From CAYJMQ01 sp964371555 (lineage in GTDB: Bacteria > Bdellovibrionota > JACOXK01 > 2-02-FULL-40-11), in the NCBI GenBank assembly GCA_964371555.1, contig CAYJMQ010000009.1, forward strand, positions 1-54,145: DNA of 54,145 nt, written 5' to 3'. A program made the position numbers and the translations under genes. Positions 14,595 to 23,715 of the stretch are shown in pieces; positions within the stretch are counted from its first letter, which is position 1; every line of letters starts with the position of its first letter. The notes under the pieces were generated by a model. The model made no database searches, was not told the DNA's origin, and worked only from the letters and a program-made list of their open reading frames with translations.

Positions 14595-14681
14595 CAAATC
14601 TTAAATGAATTTTTGTTGCATACCCCAGTGGCTTTGGAATAGGGTAGGGCAAACCATCGCAAGCGATGGTTTTTCAGACAA
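14595..14681 (+). repeat. 87-bp direct repeat, copy 2 (leader of dcd)
   Basis: Exact second copy, 581 bp downstream of the first. Its hairpin is at 14651-14672, and its last base is the A of the dcd start codon. Recombination between the copies would precisely delete the intervening gene and leave one leader before dcd. Confidence 0.95.
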
Positions 14682-15235
14682 TGTCGATCAAATCTGACAG
14701 GTGGATTCGAAAAATGGCTCTTGAGTATAACATGATCGAGCCGTTCAACGACAAACAGGTTCGTTCGGGGGTTATTTCTTACGGGGTTTCCTCTTATGGC
14801 TATGATATCCGTGTGTCAGATGAATTTAAAATTTTCACAAACGTTCATAACTCCATTGTCGATCCCAAGTCATTCGATTCAAAGTCGTTTGTCGATTTTA
14901 AAGGGGATGTCTGTATTATTCCCGCCAATTCCTTTGCGCTGGCCCGAACGCTCGAATATCTCATCATTCCACGCAAGGTGCTCGTCGTCACCGTTGGGAA
15001 AAGCACCTATGCCCGATGTGGAATTATTATCAATGTCACCCCTCTCGAGCCCGAGTGGGAAGGGCATATTACGCTGGAAATTTCCAACACCACCCCGCTC
15101 CCTGCCAAAATCTATGCGAATGAAGGGATTGCGCAGCTCCTTTTCTATGAGAGCGATGAGGAGTGCGCGATTTCATATAAAGATAAACAGGGGAAATACC
15201 AAAATCAGCGGGGGATTACGCTGCCGAAACTCTGA
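14681..15235 (+). CDS. dcd: dCTP deaminase
   Basis: This 184-residue enzyme converts dCTP to dUTP for thymidylate synthesis. The start at 14681 (MSIKSDRWIRKMALEYNMIE) matches the family. An in-frame ATG at 14666 inside the repeat hairpin would add five residues. Conserved segments are SYGVSSYGYDIRVSDEF, then VGKSTYARCGIIINVTPLEP and EGHITLEISNTTPLP with the catalytic Glu, and EGIAQLLFYE. The gene is 6 bp upstream of folC and begins a new operon right after the 87-bp repeat. Confidence 0.93.
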   Translation: MSIKSDRWIRKMALEYNMIEPFNDKQVRSGVISYGVSSYGYDIRVSDEFKIFTNVHNSIVDPKSFDSKSFVDFKGDVCIIPANSFALARTLEYLIIPRKVLVVTVGKSTYARCGIIINVTPLEPEWEGHITLEISNTTPLPAKIYANEGIAQLLFYESDEECAISYKDKQGKYQNQRGITLPKL

Positions 15236-15241
15236 GTCGAC

Positions 15242-16537
15242 GTGAAACCGGCCTACGACGATGTCTTAAAGCAGGTTCTGAAATTAGAGCGAAAAGGGAT
15301 TTTTTTGAGCCTTGAGCCAACGAGAAATGCGCTTCGGCTGTTTGGAAACCCTCATTCACGTTTTCCGTCCGTATTGGTTGGGGGAACAAATGGCAAGGGT
15401 TCGACGGTTGCAATGCTGACCTCTGTGCTTCGGGCCGAGGGGTATCGTGTCGGGACATACACCTCCCCGCATCTTTTGGATATCCGTGAGCGGATTCAGC
15501 TTAATTTAGAAAATATTTCTAAAGATGATTTTTCAGACCTTGCGTTTCGCATTTCTTGTAAAACAAAAAATGCGCGGCTGGATCTTTCTTTCTTTGAATT
15601 CCTGACTGTGATGGCATTTACCTATTTTTTTGAAAAAAAAATAGATATTGCCGTTGTGGAGGTGGGATTGGGAGGAAGGTGGGACGCAACCAATGTTCTC
15701 AATCCTCTTGTTTCTGTGATTACCTCTATCGGTATGGATCATGAAAGATTTCTGGGCAAGTCGCTCTCTCAAATCGCGTATGAGAAGGGGGGGATTATAA
15801 AAAACAAGGGGGTTCTTGTGACGGCGGTCGCTCAAAGAAAAATCCGTGATCAATTAAAGGGGATTTGTCTTGAAAGGGGAGCAAGGGGATTTTTTTTAGC
15901 CACTGATTTTTTTGTTAAAAGCGGCGGGGAGGATTTTGATTATAAGGATGGGGCCCAGGATTTTCCACGTCTGAAACTAGGCCTTCATGGAAAATTTCAG
16001 AGACAGAACGCGGCCTGCGCTGTTTCCGCGTTGAGTCAATTAAAATCGATGGGATGGCAAATTTCTGATAGAGCCATTCGGTCTGGTCTTAAAGATGTTT
16101 TTTGGCCTGGCCGCTTTGAAATCGTTCAAACATCGCCGCGGGTGCTCTTGGATGGCGCACACAATCTGGCTGGAATTCACGCGCTGTTTCATTCGCTTGT
16201 CAGCGGATTCGAGTATGATAAGCTGCATCTTGTTTTTGGCGTCATGGAAGATAAAAATTATCGTGCGATGATACGTCACGCGTTAAAATTTTCTGATTCT
16301 TTTTATTTTGTGGAGCCGCCGCTCAAAAGATCGCTGACAGCTGAGAAATTAAGATGGTCTCTTCAATCCGAGGGAGGGCTTGTAAAAAAGATCCGCTTCC
16401 GGAAAGAACTGCGGGAAGTTCTGCCAGAACTTGTAAAGAGATGCGGCGGCCAAGACCTCATTTGTGTTACCGGGTCGTTATATGCCGTTTCAGAAGCAAA
16501 GAAGTGTCTGGATCATTCGGCAAGGCATCTCTTGTGA
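15242..16537 (+). CDS. folC: Folylpolyglutamate/dihydrofolate synthase
   Basis: This 431-residue Mur-ligase-family enzyme adds glutamate to (dihydro)folate. It starts with GTG at 15242. The ATP loop is GGTNGKGSTVAML, and YTSPHLLDIRERIQ is the substrate region. EVGLGGRWDATNVL and SIGMDHERFLG are the other family signatures. The C-terminal glutamate-ligase domain has WPGRFEIVQ and LDGAHNLAG. The TGA stop overlaps the GTG start of lptD (GTGA, 16534-16537). Fusion or loss is not seen and the length is normal. Confidence 0.94.
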   Translation: MKPAYDDVLKQVLKLERKGIFLSLEPTRNALRLFGNPHSRFPSVLVGGTNGKGSTVAMLTSVLRAEGYRVGTYTSPHLLDIRERIQLNLENISKDDFSDLAFRISCKTKNARLDLSFFEFLTVMAFTYFFEKKIDIAVVEVGLGGRWDATNVLNPLVSVITSIGMDHERFLGKSLSQIAYEKGGIIKNKGVLVTAVAQRKIRDQLKGICLERGARGFFLATDFFVKSGGEDFDYKDGAQDFPRLKLGLHGKFQRQNAACAVSALSQLKSMGWQISDRAIRSGLKDVFWPGRFEIVQTSPRVLLDGAHNLAGIHALFHSLVSGFEYDKLHLVFGVMEDKNYRAMIRHALKFSDSFYFVEPPLKRSLTAEKLRWSLQSEGGLVKKIRFRKELREVLPELVKRCGGQDLICVTGSLYAVSEAKKCLDHSARHLL

Positions 16538-18804
16538 TTGTCCGGTTTTCAGCGAAGAGGCTTCTCAAAAGCTTTCTTTATTTTCATTTGGGTTTTCTTT
16601 TGGTTTTTCTTTATTTCCTTTTTTTCGTTTCATTTGCGTACGCAAAAGAAATAGAAAAAAAACCTGAACCCCGCCTTCATTTTAAAGCGGTCAGACATTC
16701 TCAGGATCTTGCCACCAATCTGATTACCCTCGAAGGGCATGTGGAGGTGCGCTATGAAAATAATCTTTTGGAAGCAGGCTCTGTGGTTGTTGATAAAAAC
16801 AAGAATATGGTTGTCGCAACCGACAATGTGAGACTCTACATTCCATCGGAATTTACGGAAATCAAGGCCCACGAGATCCATTTCAATTATAAAGATCGCA
16901 CAGGGGTCTTTATCAACGCGCATATCAAGAGCGGCTATACACGGCTGGTGGGTAAAAAAGTTTTCAAGCTGGGAGAGCGGCAATATGAAATGCACAATGG
17001 TTCTTTCACAACCTGTGATGTGAAAGAAGGGGAATCGTGTCCGTGGAAAATCTGGTCGCATCGGACAAAAGTAACACTCGGGGGCTATGCAACGGCAACG
17101 CATCCTATTTTTTTGGCGGAAGGATTCCCGGTTTTTTATTCCCCCTTTATTTTCTTCCCTGTCAAAAAGGAACGGCAGAGCGGTTTGTTGCTCCCTGATT
17201 TTGGTGTTTCAGATGTCAGTGGTTTTCGGTTGAAAAATATGTTGTTTCTTGCGCTGGGGCGCTCGCACGACGCCACAGTGGGGCTTGAGTATTTGTCGAA
17301 GCGGGGATTGAAACCGGAGCTCGAATATCGATATGTGCTTGATGATTTGAGTTCTGGAGTGCTCAACGCTTATTTTATTCGCGACCGGGAATTTTTCGGC
17401 GATTTTGGCAAGCGGGATCGCTTTGCCGTCGATTATAACCACCAGCTCTATTTTTATCCGAATTTCTTTAATAAAGCCGATATTCAGCTGATCAGTGATC
17501 GCGATTATGTGAAAGATTTTGATCTGGATGTGGGGGGGCGGGAAGATCCTGGATTGGAAGCCAAACTCCTCCAGGGCTACAATCTCGAAAATATTTCCTT
17601 TAACCTGGAAGGGATTCTTTATCAGGATCTGCTCAGCCCTTTTCCGAGAGACTCCAATCAGGGGATCACGCACAAACTGCCGGAGTTTAAAATGGTCGCC
17701 CAACCCACAGGTTATTTTGGATTCCCCCTTTTATTTGGGGGGGAGCTTTCTTACGTTAATTTCAGAAATGAAGGGGATGATTTTATCGACAAGAATGGCG
17801 ATCAAATCTATAACGAAGAGGTCGATGAACTGAAGCGGGCGCAGCGGCTCGATGTTTTTCCCAGAATTTCATGGCCTGTCAAAGTGAAACCGTACTTTGA
17901 ATGGATTCCCGTTCTTGGATTCCACGAAACGCACTGGTGGATTCCAACCGGGGATTTCAATAAAAACAGACAGATGCTTGATGTTCTTCATACTCTAAAA
18001 ACCAATATCGGACGAATTTTTCAAATAGGCGGGAAGAAAATTCAAAAAATAAAACATATTATTGAACCGAGCGTCAACTATCACTATTCGCCGTTCATCA
18101 GGATCGATCGGGGTCTTCCGGATTTTGACGGGATCGACAATGTCAAAAACACAAATTCAATTGGCTGGTCGCTTCAAAACCGGCTGGTTTTTAAAGGGCT
18201 TGACGGAATGACCCCCTACTATTTCGACGGGCTTCGGTTGGAAGCAAGTCAGAGTTTCAATATTATTGAACAGAGAAAAGAAGATGAACCGAGGCGTCCG
18301 TTTAGCAATGTGCGTGCGGTTCTATCCTCGCAACTCAGTCGTTTTATTCTCAGCATGGAGGCTGACCTTCCTGTCTATGGAGAGAGAAGGCTTTCGCGTT
18401 TGTCGAATCAGATTCAATATCAGGATCCCTTTTTAAATTCTTACCGGATTAATTATACGTTCACAGATCCAGCGGAGCAAAATACGATTGGCGCGCTGAT
18501 CGATCTCCAATTTATTAAGGTTTTAAAGTTAAAGTTTTTATCGAACTACTCATTGGATAGACATATTTTTCTTGAGAAAATTTATAAGGTTATTTATTAT
18601 CCCCCCTCAAAATGCTGGGCATTGAACGTAACATTTTCGGATGCCATTGATAAGGGTTTCTCATTTAATGTTGGGGTTAATCTTCTCTTTGGGGATAACC
18701 TCCTCTCATTTGCGGGACTCAAACAGGAAGGGGAGTTCAAAAGATTGCGCTTGTTTCCAGAAAACGAAGCAGATCCGTCACTAACCAATGTTGCTCCTAA
18801 TTGA
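16534..18804 (+). CDS. lptD: LPS-assembly outer-membrane protein LptD
   Basis: From the GTG at 16534 this is 756 residues. The reading frame runs back to 16354, but that part lies inside folC, and GTGA coupling with caagg upstream favours 16534. A signal peptide ends at SFAYA-KE. Residues about 45-160 form an OstA/LptA-like jellyroll (LEGHVEVRYENNLLEAGSVV). The rest is a large beta-barrel with many aromatic strand ends. LptD with LptE (33358-33963) places LPS in the outer leaflet, so the organism has an LPS-type outer membrane. The last 17 bp overlap the next gene. Confidence 0.9.
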   Translation: MIVRFSAKRLLKSFLYFHLGFLLVFLYFLFFVSFAYAKEIEKKPEPRLHFKAVRHSQDLATNLITLEGHVEVRYENNLLEAGSVVVDKNKNMVVATDNVRLYIPSEFTEIKAHEIHFNYKDRTGVFINAHIKSGYTRLVGKKVFKLGERQYEMHNGSFTTCDVKEGESCPWKIWSHRTKVTLGGYATATHPIFLAEGFPVFYSPFIFFPVKKERQSGLLLPDFGVSDVSGFRLKNMLFLALGRSHDATVGLEYLSKRGLKPELEYRYVLDDLSSGVLNAYFIRDREFFGDFGKRDRFAVDYNHQLYFYPNFFNKADIQLISDRDYVKDFDLDVGGREDPGLEAKLLQGYNLENISFNLEGILYQDLLSPFPRDSNQGITHKLPEFKMVAQPTGYFGFPLLFGGELSYVNFRNEGDDFIDKNGDQIYNEEVDELKRAQRLDVFPRISWPVKVKPYFEWIPVLGFHETHWWIPTGDFNKNRQMLDVLHTLKTNIGRIFQIGGKKIQKIKHIIEPSVNYHYSPFIRIDRGLPDFDGIDNVKNTNSIGWSLQNRLVFKGLDGMTPYYFDGLRLEASQSFNIIEQRKEDEPRRPFSNVRAVLSSQLSRFILSMEADLPVYGERRLSRLSNQIQYQDPFLNSYRINYTFTDPAEQNTIGALIDLQFIKVLKLKFLSNYSLDRHIFLEKIYKVIYYPPSKCWALNVTFSDAIDKGFSFNVGVNLLFGDNLLSFAGLKQEGEFKRLRLFPENEADPSLTNVAPN

Positions 18805-19363
18805 TAATTACGATTCGTTTACCTTCAACCTTGTTCAGCTGTTGGGGGAGCTGAACAAGGCGGTTTTTGTCGCAAAGAATGATGAGATTGGTCTGGACGA
18901 CATAAAAAAGCTTGAACCCTCACACATCGTCATTTCTCCGGGACCCGGGGTGCCATCTGGCGCGGGGATTAGTCTTCAAGCGATTGAGAGATTTTCGAGA
19001 CACATTCCCATTTTAGGGGTCTGCCTCGGTTTTCAGGCGATTGCAGAAGTCTTTGGCGCCAGACTTCTCAAAGCCCCAAAGCTTTTTCACGGAAAGACTT
19101 CCTCGATTTATCACGATGGCAGGCGGCTCTTTGAAAGGGTTGAGAGTCCTTTTGAAGCGATGAGATACCATTCGTGGATCATCGATCCTCACGGCTGCGA
19201 TTCAGAAATTGAGATTACCGCATATACAAAGGATGGCATACCGATGGCATTGCAGGCCAAAAATTTCCCGGTTTTCGGGGTGCAGTTTCATCCGGAATCG
19301 ATTTTGACAAAGGAAGGAAAGAAGATAGTAAAAAACTTTTTGACCTGTAAAGCTCCTGGTTAG
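18788..19363 (+). CDS. pabA: Glutamine amidotransferase of anthranilate/aminodeoxychorismate synthase
   Basis: This 191-residue class I amidotransferase supplies ammonia to TrpE or PabB. LLLIDNYDSFTFNLVQLLGE and ISPGPGVPSGAG (usually PGP-P) are typical. The nucleophile is in GVCLGFQAI, where the usual His after Gly is Phe, and the His/Glu pair is in VQFHPES. Sequence alone cannot choose TrpG over PabA. The nearby folC favours folate synthesis, but no pabB or trpE is in the window. The ATG overlaps lptD by 17 bp. Confidence 0.85.
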   Translation: MLLLIDNYDSFTFNLVQLLGELNKAVFVAKNDEIGLDDIKKLEPSHIVISPGPGVPSGAGISLQAIERFSRHIPILGVCLGFQAIAEVFGARLLKAPKLFHGKTSSIYHDGRRLFERVESPFEAMRYHSWIIDPHGCDSEIEITAYTKDGIPMALQAKNFPVFGVQFHPESILTKEGKKIVKNFLTCKAPG

Positions 19364-19396
19364 AAATGTAGCGCCGTCATTGAGCTTTAACGCTAT

Positions 19397-20992
19397 ATGA
19401 TAGTAAATACCCTTTTCTATAACGGGAATTTTTATATTTCCAGGCAGATGAAAAAACCTGTCCATTGGCTTGCGGTTTCAGATGGAAGGGTCGTTTCTTA
19501 TGGAGAGGGGAAGGCGCGCGGCCTCACGGCAAAAAGAAAAATCAACCTTAATTATAAGCGTGTCATGCCCGGATGGATCGACGCCCATGTGCATCTTTAT
19601 AATCTTGGCATGAGAACGTTTGAGATCGACTTGAGTCGTTGCGACTCTAGAGCTGCGCTTCTTCATATTTTGAAACGGCAACTTCATCATTTGAAAAGTC
19701 AACACCGGAATCCAAACTGGCCAAACTGGATCGAAGCGTATGGGTTAAATACAAACCAGTGGCAAGCCCAGCCTACCGTTCATCTCCTCGATCAGGTTTC
19801 TTCATCTGTCCCGATCGTGGTTCGCCGGGTTGATGAACATGCCATCTGGGCTAATTCTGCCGCATTAGAGCTTGGCCGCATTGGCCATGAAACAGGGGAT
19901 CCAAAGGGGGGAAAGATTGTTCGGGATGAACGGGGGAGAATTACGGGGGCGCTTCTCGATAAGGCGATGGAACGGGTGCTTGATGCGCGCCCTACGCCGC
20001 CTGAGAAGACCATAGAAGAGGCTCTCGAGCGCGCGTCGCGGTTACTCTTAAAACTGGGGATCACCTCTGTCCACGATATGTCGATGAGGCGCCTGCCGCT
20101 CGAGGCGCTTTCATTATTGATGCGACGCGATCGGTTTAAATTACGCGTTTATGCCGCGCTCTATGGAAAAGATACGTGGGAAGCGTACCCGACACCGACC
20201 ACCTCTATGTTTGAAAACAGACTTCAAATTCGCGCAAAAAAAATTTTTATTGATGGGGCGCTTGGATCGAGAGGGGCATGGCTTTCACGCCCTTATCAAG
20301 ATGCCCCAGATTGGCATGGGATTTCTTTTTATAATCGTGATGAGCTGCTTGCCATGGTTCAGGACGCGCTCCAGCGCAGATTTCAACTTGTATTTCATAC
20401 GATGGGGGATCAGGCGAGCCGGTCAGTTTTGGAGGCGATCGCATCCCGATATCGCCCCATCGATCTTCGTTCGAGGAGGTTTCGTTTTGAGCATCTGGAA
20501 GTGATTGATCCCAATATTTTTTCAATGATGAAGCGTTTTGGAATAATTGCTTCGGTACAGCCGTGGCACGTCTTTTCTGACAGTCCGTGGCTTGTCAGTC
20601 GTATTGGAAGGGAGAGATCACACCTCATTCTTCCGCTAAAAACGATGATGCGTTCCCGGCTCCATCTCTGTGGCGGCTCGGATGCCCCGATAGATAACTA
20701 CAATCCGCTGGCAGGGATTTTTGCCGCGGTTACAACCCCTGCAGGGGGCGCCCCTGCAGGGCGTTGGCCGGAACTGGCTCGGCAGAGAATTTCATTGGAA
20801 GATGCGGTGCACATGTATACAGAAGGAGCCGCGTATGCGGAATTTTGTGAACATCTGAAAGGGACGCTCGAGCGGGGGCGGCTCGCCGATTTTTGTGTTC
20901 TTTCAGAGGATATTTTCTCTATTGAACCCTCCCGCTTGCCTCAGGTAAAAAATCTGATGACCGTTGTGGGAGGGGAGGTGTTGTATGAATAG
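19397..20992 (+). CDS. YtcJ-like metal-dependent amidohydrolase (Amidohydro_3)
   Basis: This 531-residue protein has the metal motif GWIDAHVHLYNLG and IDGALGSRGAWLSRPY with the likely bridging residue. QLVFHTMGD and RFEHLEVIDP supply later His ligands, and LCGGSDAPIDNYNPL carries the catalytic Asp. This order is that of the YtcJ/Amidohydro_3 branch, whose known members hydrolyse N-substituted formamides or amides. The substrate here is unknown. A short duplicated CCCCTGCAGGG encodes TPAGGAPAGR near residue 450. The stop overlaps the queG start. Confidence 0.85.
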   Translation: MIVNTLFYNGNFYISRQMKKPVHWLAVSDGRVVSYGEGKARGLTAKRKINLNYKRVMPGWIDAHVHLYNLGMRTFEIDLSRCDSRAALLHILKRQLHHLKSQHRNPNWPNWIEAYGLNTNQWQAQPTVHLLDQVSSSVPIVVRRVDEHAIWANSAALELGRIGHETGDPKGGKIVRDERGRITGALLDKAMERVLDARPTPPEKTIEEALERASRLLLKLGITSVHDMSMRRLPLEALSLLMRRDRFKLRVYAALYGKDTWEAYPTPTTSMFENRLQIRAKKIFIDGALGSRGAWLSRPYQDAPDWHGISFYNRDELLAMVQDALQRRFQLVFHTMGDQASRSVLEAIASRYRPIDLRSRRFRFEHLEVIDPNIFSMMKRFGIIASVQPWHVFSDSPWLVSRIGRERSHLILPLKTMMRSRLHLCGGSDAPIDNYNPLAGIFAAVTTPAGGAPAGRWPELARQRISLEDAVHMYTEGAAYAEFCEHLKGTLERGRLADFCVLSEDIFSIEPSRLPQVKNLMTVVGGEVLYE

Positions 20993-21980
20993 CGGGAGCC
21001 TTTTTGACTTCATCAAAAAAGCTGCAAAAGAAATCGGATTTCACAGGGTTGGGATTACGCTCGCAGAGCCGCCGCTCGCAGAGCCGCCGCTCGCAGAGCC
21101 GCACGAGCATCTTAATTTCTACAAAAAATGGATTTCTAAAGGATACCATGGCGAGATGGCCTATCTTGAAAAACATCTGCCAATAAAATCGGACCCCAAA
21201 AAACTTTTGCCCTCCGTCCGTTCGATTATCTGCTGTGCCTTGAGTTATAAAACAGAGCCGCAGCTCGCAGAGCCGCCGCTCGCAGAGGCCGAAAATCCGT
21301 CGTATAAGGGTGCGCTGGTGTCAAATTATGCCTGGGGCGACGACTATCACGAAGTCATGAGAAAAAAGCTCGAACAATTGGTTTCCCGGCTTCGGGGCAT
21401 GGTCCCCGATCTGGAAGCCAGGGTTTATGTTGATACCGGCCCACTCCTCGAAAGAAGTTTGGCCGCTCGCGCGGGGCTCGGCTGGATTGGGAAAAATAGC
21501 TGTCTGATCGATCAGACGTATGGCTCTTATCTTTTTTTGGGAGAAATTTTAACAAATCTTGATTTGGAAGAAGACAAGCCCGAGACCGATCATTGTGGTT
21601 CCTGCACCCGATGCATCGATGCCTGTCCAACGGGGGCATTGGTTGAACCGTATACGCTGGATGCCCGGCGCTGTATTTCATATCTTACGATTGAAAAGAG
21701 AGGCGAGTTTGCAGAGTGGGAGAAAAAGGTCATTTCCCCTTATCTTTATGGCTGCGATATTTGTCAACAGGTTTGCCCTTGGAATGACAAGGCGTTGATC
21801 CCTGATCTTGCCTGTTTTCGCCCGCGTGAGGGGAACAGATTTCCCGATCTTAAAGAGTTTGCCTCAATGGATCAGAAGGAATTTGCAAGGCGATTTAAAA
21901 AAAGCCCCATGAAACGAGCCAAACTTGATGGCTTAAAGCGGAACGCAAAGACGCTTCTGGGGTCAACACTTGGTGATTAA
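20985..21980 (+). CDS. queG: Epoxyqueuosine reductase
   Basis: This is 331 residues from the ATG at 20985 (ribosome site ggagg upstream, start overlapping the previous stop). QueG is a cobalamin and iron-sulfur enzyme making queuosine in tRNA. Family markers are VDTGPLLERSLAARAGLGWIGK, the two ferredoxin-type clusters CGSCTRCIDACPTGAL and CDICQQVCPWN, and EPYTLDARRCISYLTIE. It lacks the C-terminal HEAT extension of the E. coli enzyme. Two loops carry extra LAEPP repeats (residues about 26-39 and 91-102) encoded by 15-nt tandem repeats, which are absent from E. coli QueG. Confidence 0.93.
   Translation: MNSGSLFDFIKKAAKEIGFHRVGITLAEPPLAEPPLAEPHEHLNFYKKWISKGYHGEMAYLEKHLPIKSDPKKLLPSVRSIICCALSYKTEPQLAEPPLAEAENPSYKGALVSNYAWGDDYHEVMRKKLEQLVSRLRGMVPDLEARVYVDTGPLLERSLAARAGLGWIGKNSCLIDQTYGSYLFLGEILTNLDLEEDKPETDHCGSCTRCIDACPTGALVEPYTLDARRCISYLTIEKRGEFAEWEKKVISPYLYGCDICQQVCPWNDKALIPDLACFRPREGNRFPDLKEFASMDQKEFARRFKKSPMKRAKLDGLKRNAKTLLGSTLGD
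21059..21103 (+). repeat. 15-nt tandem repeat inside queG, first site
   Basis: Three head-to-tail copies of gctcgcagagccgcc, the last with one change, encode LAEPPLAEPPLAEP in frame. The tract is GC-rich compared with its surroundings. It falls in a loop between the first strand (GIT) and the following helix of QueG. Confidence 0.9.
21253..21292 (+). repeat. 15-nt tandem repeat inside queG, second site
   Basis: This is one full unit gctcgcagagccgcc (21263-21277), flanked by a partial unit on the left and a degenerate unit on the right, encoding EPQLAEPPLAEA. The same 15-mer as at 21059-21103 appears at a second loop of the same gene. Confidence 0.85.
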
Positions 21981-22130
21981 GTCGAGACTACTTCAGGCAA
22001 CCAAAGGTTATCTGCGCTCTCCATCTGTTGATCTCCAATATAGACGCTCCCTCGTTATCGGTTTCCGCCTCGCGAGGACAAGGCGTTAACCCTCTGTTGA
22101 GGGTGCGCTAAGAAAGCGCGAGAAATGATT
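21981..22130. other. Gap between convergent queG and nadB with two small hairpins
   Basis: No gene is seen. It contains CCTC-GCGAGG (about 22070), CCCTC-tgtt-GAGGG and GCGC-taagaaa-GCGC (about 22090-22120). These could act as terminators for either side but have no T-runs. The role is unproven. Confidence 0.4.
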
Positions 22131-23708
22131 TCAAAGTGCAATCAACCGTGTAATTTGTTTTGGATTTTGATGAAACGGACTGTCGGCATTATAATGCAGC
22201 CCCCTGCTTTCTTTTCGTGAAAGAGCGCTCCGAATAATAATATCAGCCACTGTTGCGATATTTCTCAGTTCAAGCAGATCTTTGGAGAGTGTTGATTCCC
22301 AATAAAGCCTATGGATTTCCTGTTTGATAACATCCATTCTTTTTTTTGCGCTCTCCAGTCGCTGATTTGAACGAACAATCCCCACATAGTTCCACATGAG
22401 ATGGCGGATTTCATCCCAAAGATGGGAGACGACGACAAGTTCTTTGGGCTCTTTCGCGTCTCCGAGATTCCAGTCGGGAATTTCTGGAAGCGGGACCGAT
22501 TTCTCAAGTTCTTCCAACGATTTTTTAGCGGCACGGTCCGCAAAAACGATCCCCTCTAAAAGCGAATTCGATGCAAGTCGGTTGGCGCCATGAAGCCCTG
22601 TGTAAGCTGCTTCTCCAATCGCATAAAGACCCGAAAGTTCGGTTTGACCATAGTCATTCGTGGCAATGCCGCCGCACTGATAGTGAGCCGCTGGAACAAC
22701 GGGGATCCATTTTTGGGTGATGTCGATTCCGAGAGAAAGACATTTTTTATAAATCGTCGGAAAAAAACTTTTAATAAATTTCGGATCGCGATGGGTAATA
22801 TCGAGAAACACACAGTCATCGCCGGTTTTCTTAAGTTCGTGATCGATGGCACGGGCCACAATATCGCGGTTCGCAAGCTCTGACCTGGGATCGTAGTGAC
22901 GCATGAAAGCGCCTCCATCTTTTCGTCTTAAAATTCCCCCTTCCCCCCGAATGGCCTCCGTGATCAAAAATGATTTTTCGCGTGGATCGTAAAGACAGGT
23001 TGGATGGAACTGGAAAAATTCCATATTCGCAATTGGAATTCCCGCCCGATATGCCATCGCCACACCGTCACCGGTGGCGACATCCGGATTTGTCGTATAG
23101 AGGTAAACTTTCCCGGATCCGCCGGTGGCAATGACTGTAATTTTGGAGAGGAATGTGATTACATTTCCATGTTTTTGATCTAAAACATAAGCCCCAAGGC
23201 ACCTCGTTGAAGTTTCCCTCAGCAAATCTATCGCCATCTGATCTTCAAATATTTTTATATTCGGATGCGTTTTGATTTTTTGAATCAAAGCGCTTTGGAT
23301 CGATGCCCCCGTTGCATCCTGCACATGGAGCACACGCCGTTTGCTGTGCCCCCCCTCTTTGGTAAGATGAAATTTTTGTTTGGGTCCTTCTTTTATGTTG
23401 GATGTTGTAAAAGGGATTCCGTAATCGATTAATTCTAGAATTCGCTTCGGCCCTTCTTCAACACAAATCTTTACGATCTTGGGATCACAAAGGCCATCGC
23501 CTGCGGCCATCGTGTCTTCAATATGCTCCGAAAACGAATCTTCATCATCGAAGACCGCGGCAATCCCCCCCTGCGCATAATGCGTTGCAGACTCAGTAAG
23601 CTTGTCTTTTGTAACAAGATGTACCTGGGCATATTCGGCAGCCTTTAGCGCATAAGAGATCCCCGCAATTCCACTGCCAATCACAAGGACATCGGATATT
23701 CTCTTCAT
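22131..23708 (-). CDS. nadB: L-aspartate oxidase
   Basis: This 525-residue flavoprotein oxidises aspartate to iminoaspartate, the first step of NAD synthesis. FAD binding is shown by VLVIGSGIAGISYALKAAE. Active-site regions are THYAQGGIAAVFDDEDS, HVQDATG, FHPTCL, then RGEGGILRRKDG and AHYQCGGIATN. The C-terminal fumarate-reductase-type helical domain is present. The ATG is only 7 nt after the 3' end of tRNA-Thr on the same strand, with no Shine-Dalgarno in that interval, so nadB mRNA probably has a very short leader after tRNA processing. nadA and nadC are not in the window. Confidence 0.94.
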   Translation of the reverse strand: MKRISDVLVIGSGIAGISYALKAAEYAQVHLVTKDKLTESATHYAQGGIAAVFDDEDSFSEHIEDTMAAGDGLCDPKIVKICVEEGPKRILELIDYGIPFTTSNIKEGPKQKFHLTKEGGHSKRRVLHVQDATGASIQSALIQKIKTHPNIKIFEDQMAIDLLRETSTRCLGAYVLDQKHGNVITFLSKITVIATGGSGKVYLYTTNPDVATGDGVAMAYRAGIPIANMEFFQFHPTCLYDPREKSFLITEAIRGEGGILRRKDGGAFMRHYDPRSELANRDIVARAIDHELKKTGDDCVFLDITHRDPKFIKSFFPTIYKKCLSLGIDITQKWIPVVPAAHYQCGGIATNDYGQTELSGLYAIGEAAYTGLHGANRLASNSLLEGIVFADRAAKKSLEELEKSVPLPEIPDWNLGDAKEPKELVVVSHLWDEIRHLMWNYVGIVRSNQRLESAKKRMDVIKQEIHRLYWESTLSKDLLELRNIATVADIIIRSALSRKESRGLHYNADSPFHQNPKQITRLIAL

Positions 23709-23715
23709 TATAATA

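Noticed and set aside
16354..16533. 60-residue N-terminal extension of lptD
   Set aside because: It lies inside folC. The GTGA overlap at 16534 followed directly by a signal peptide is a better start.
20247..20628. Minus-strand frames inside the amidohydrolase gene
   Set aside because: They are shadows of a well-conserved plus-strand enzyme.
21059..21103. Repeats in queG as a CRISPR array
   Set aside because: The units are 15 nt, directly adjacent with no spacers, and in frame within a conserved enzyme. No cas genes are present.
21981..22130. Integron attC-like site between queG and nadB
   Set aside because: A GTTAAC and small hairpins are present, but the paired core sites and the long imperfect stem of attC are not seen and no integrase is nearby.
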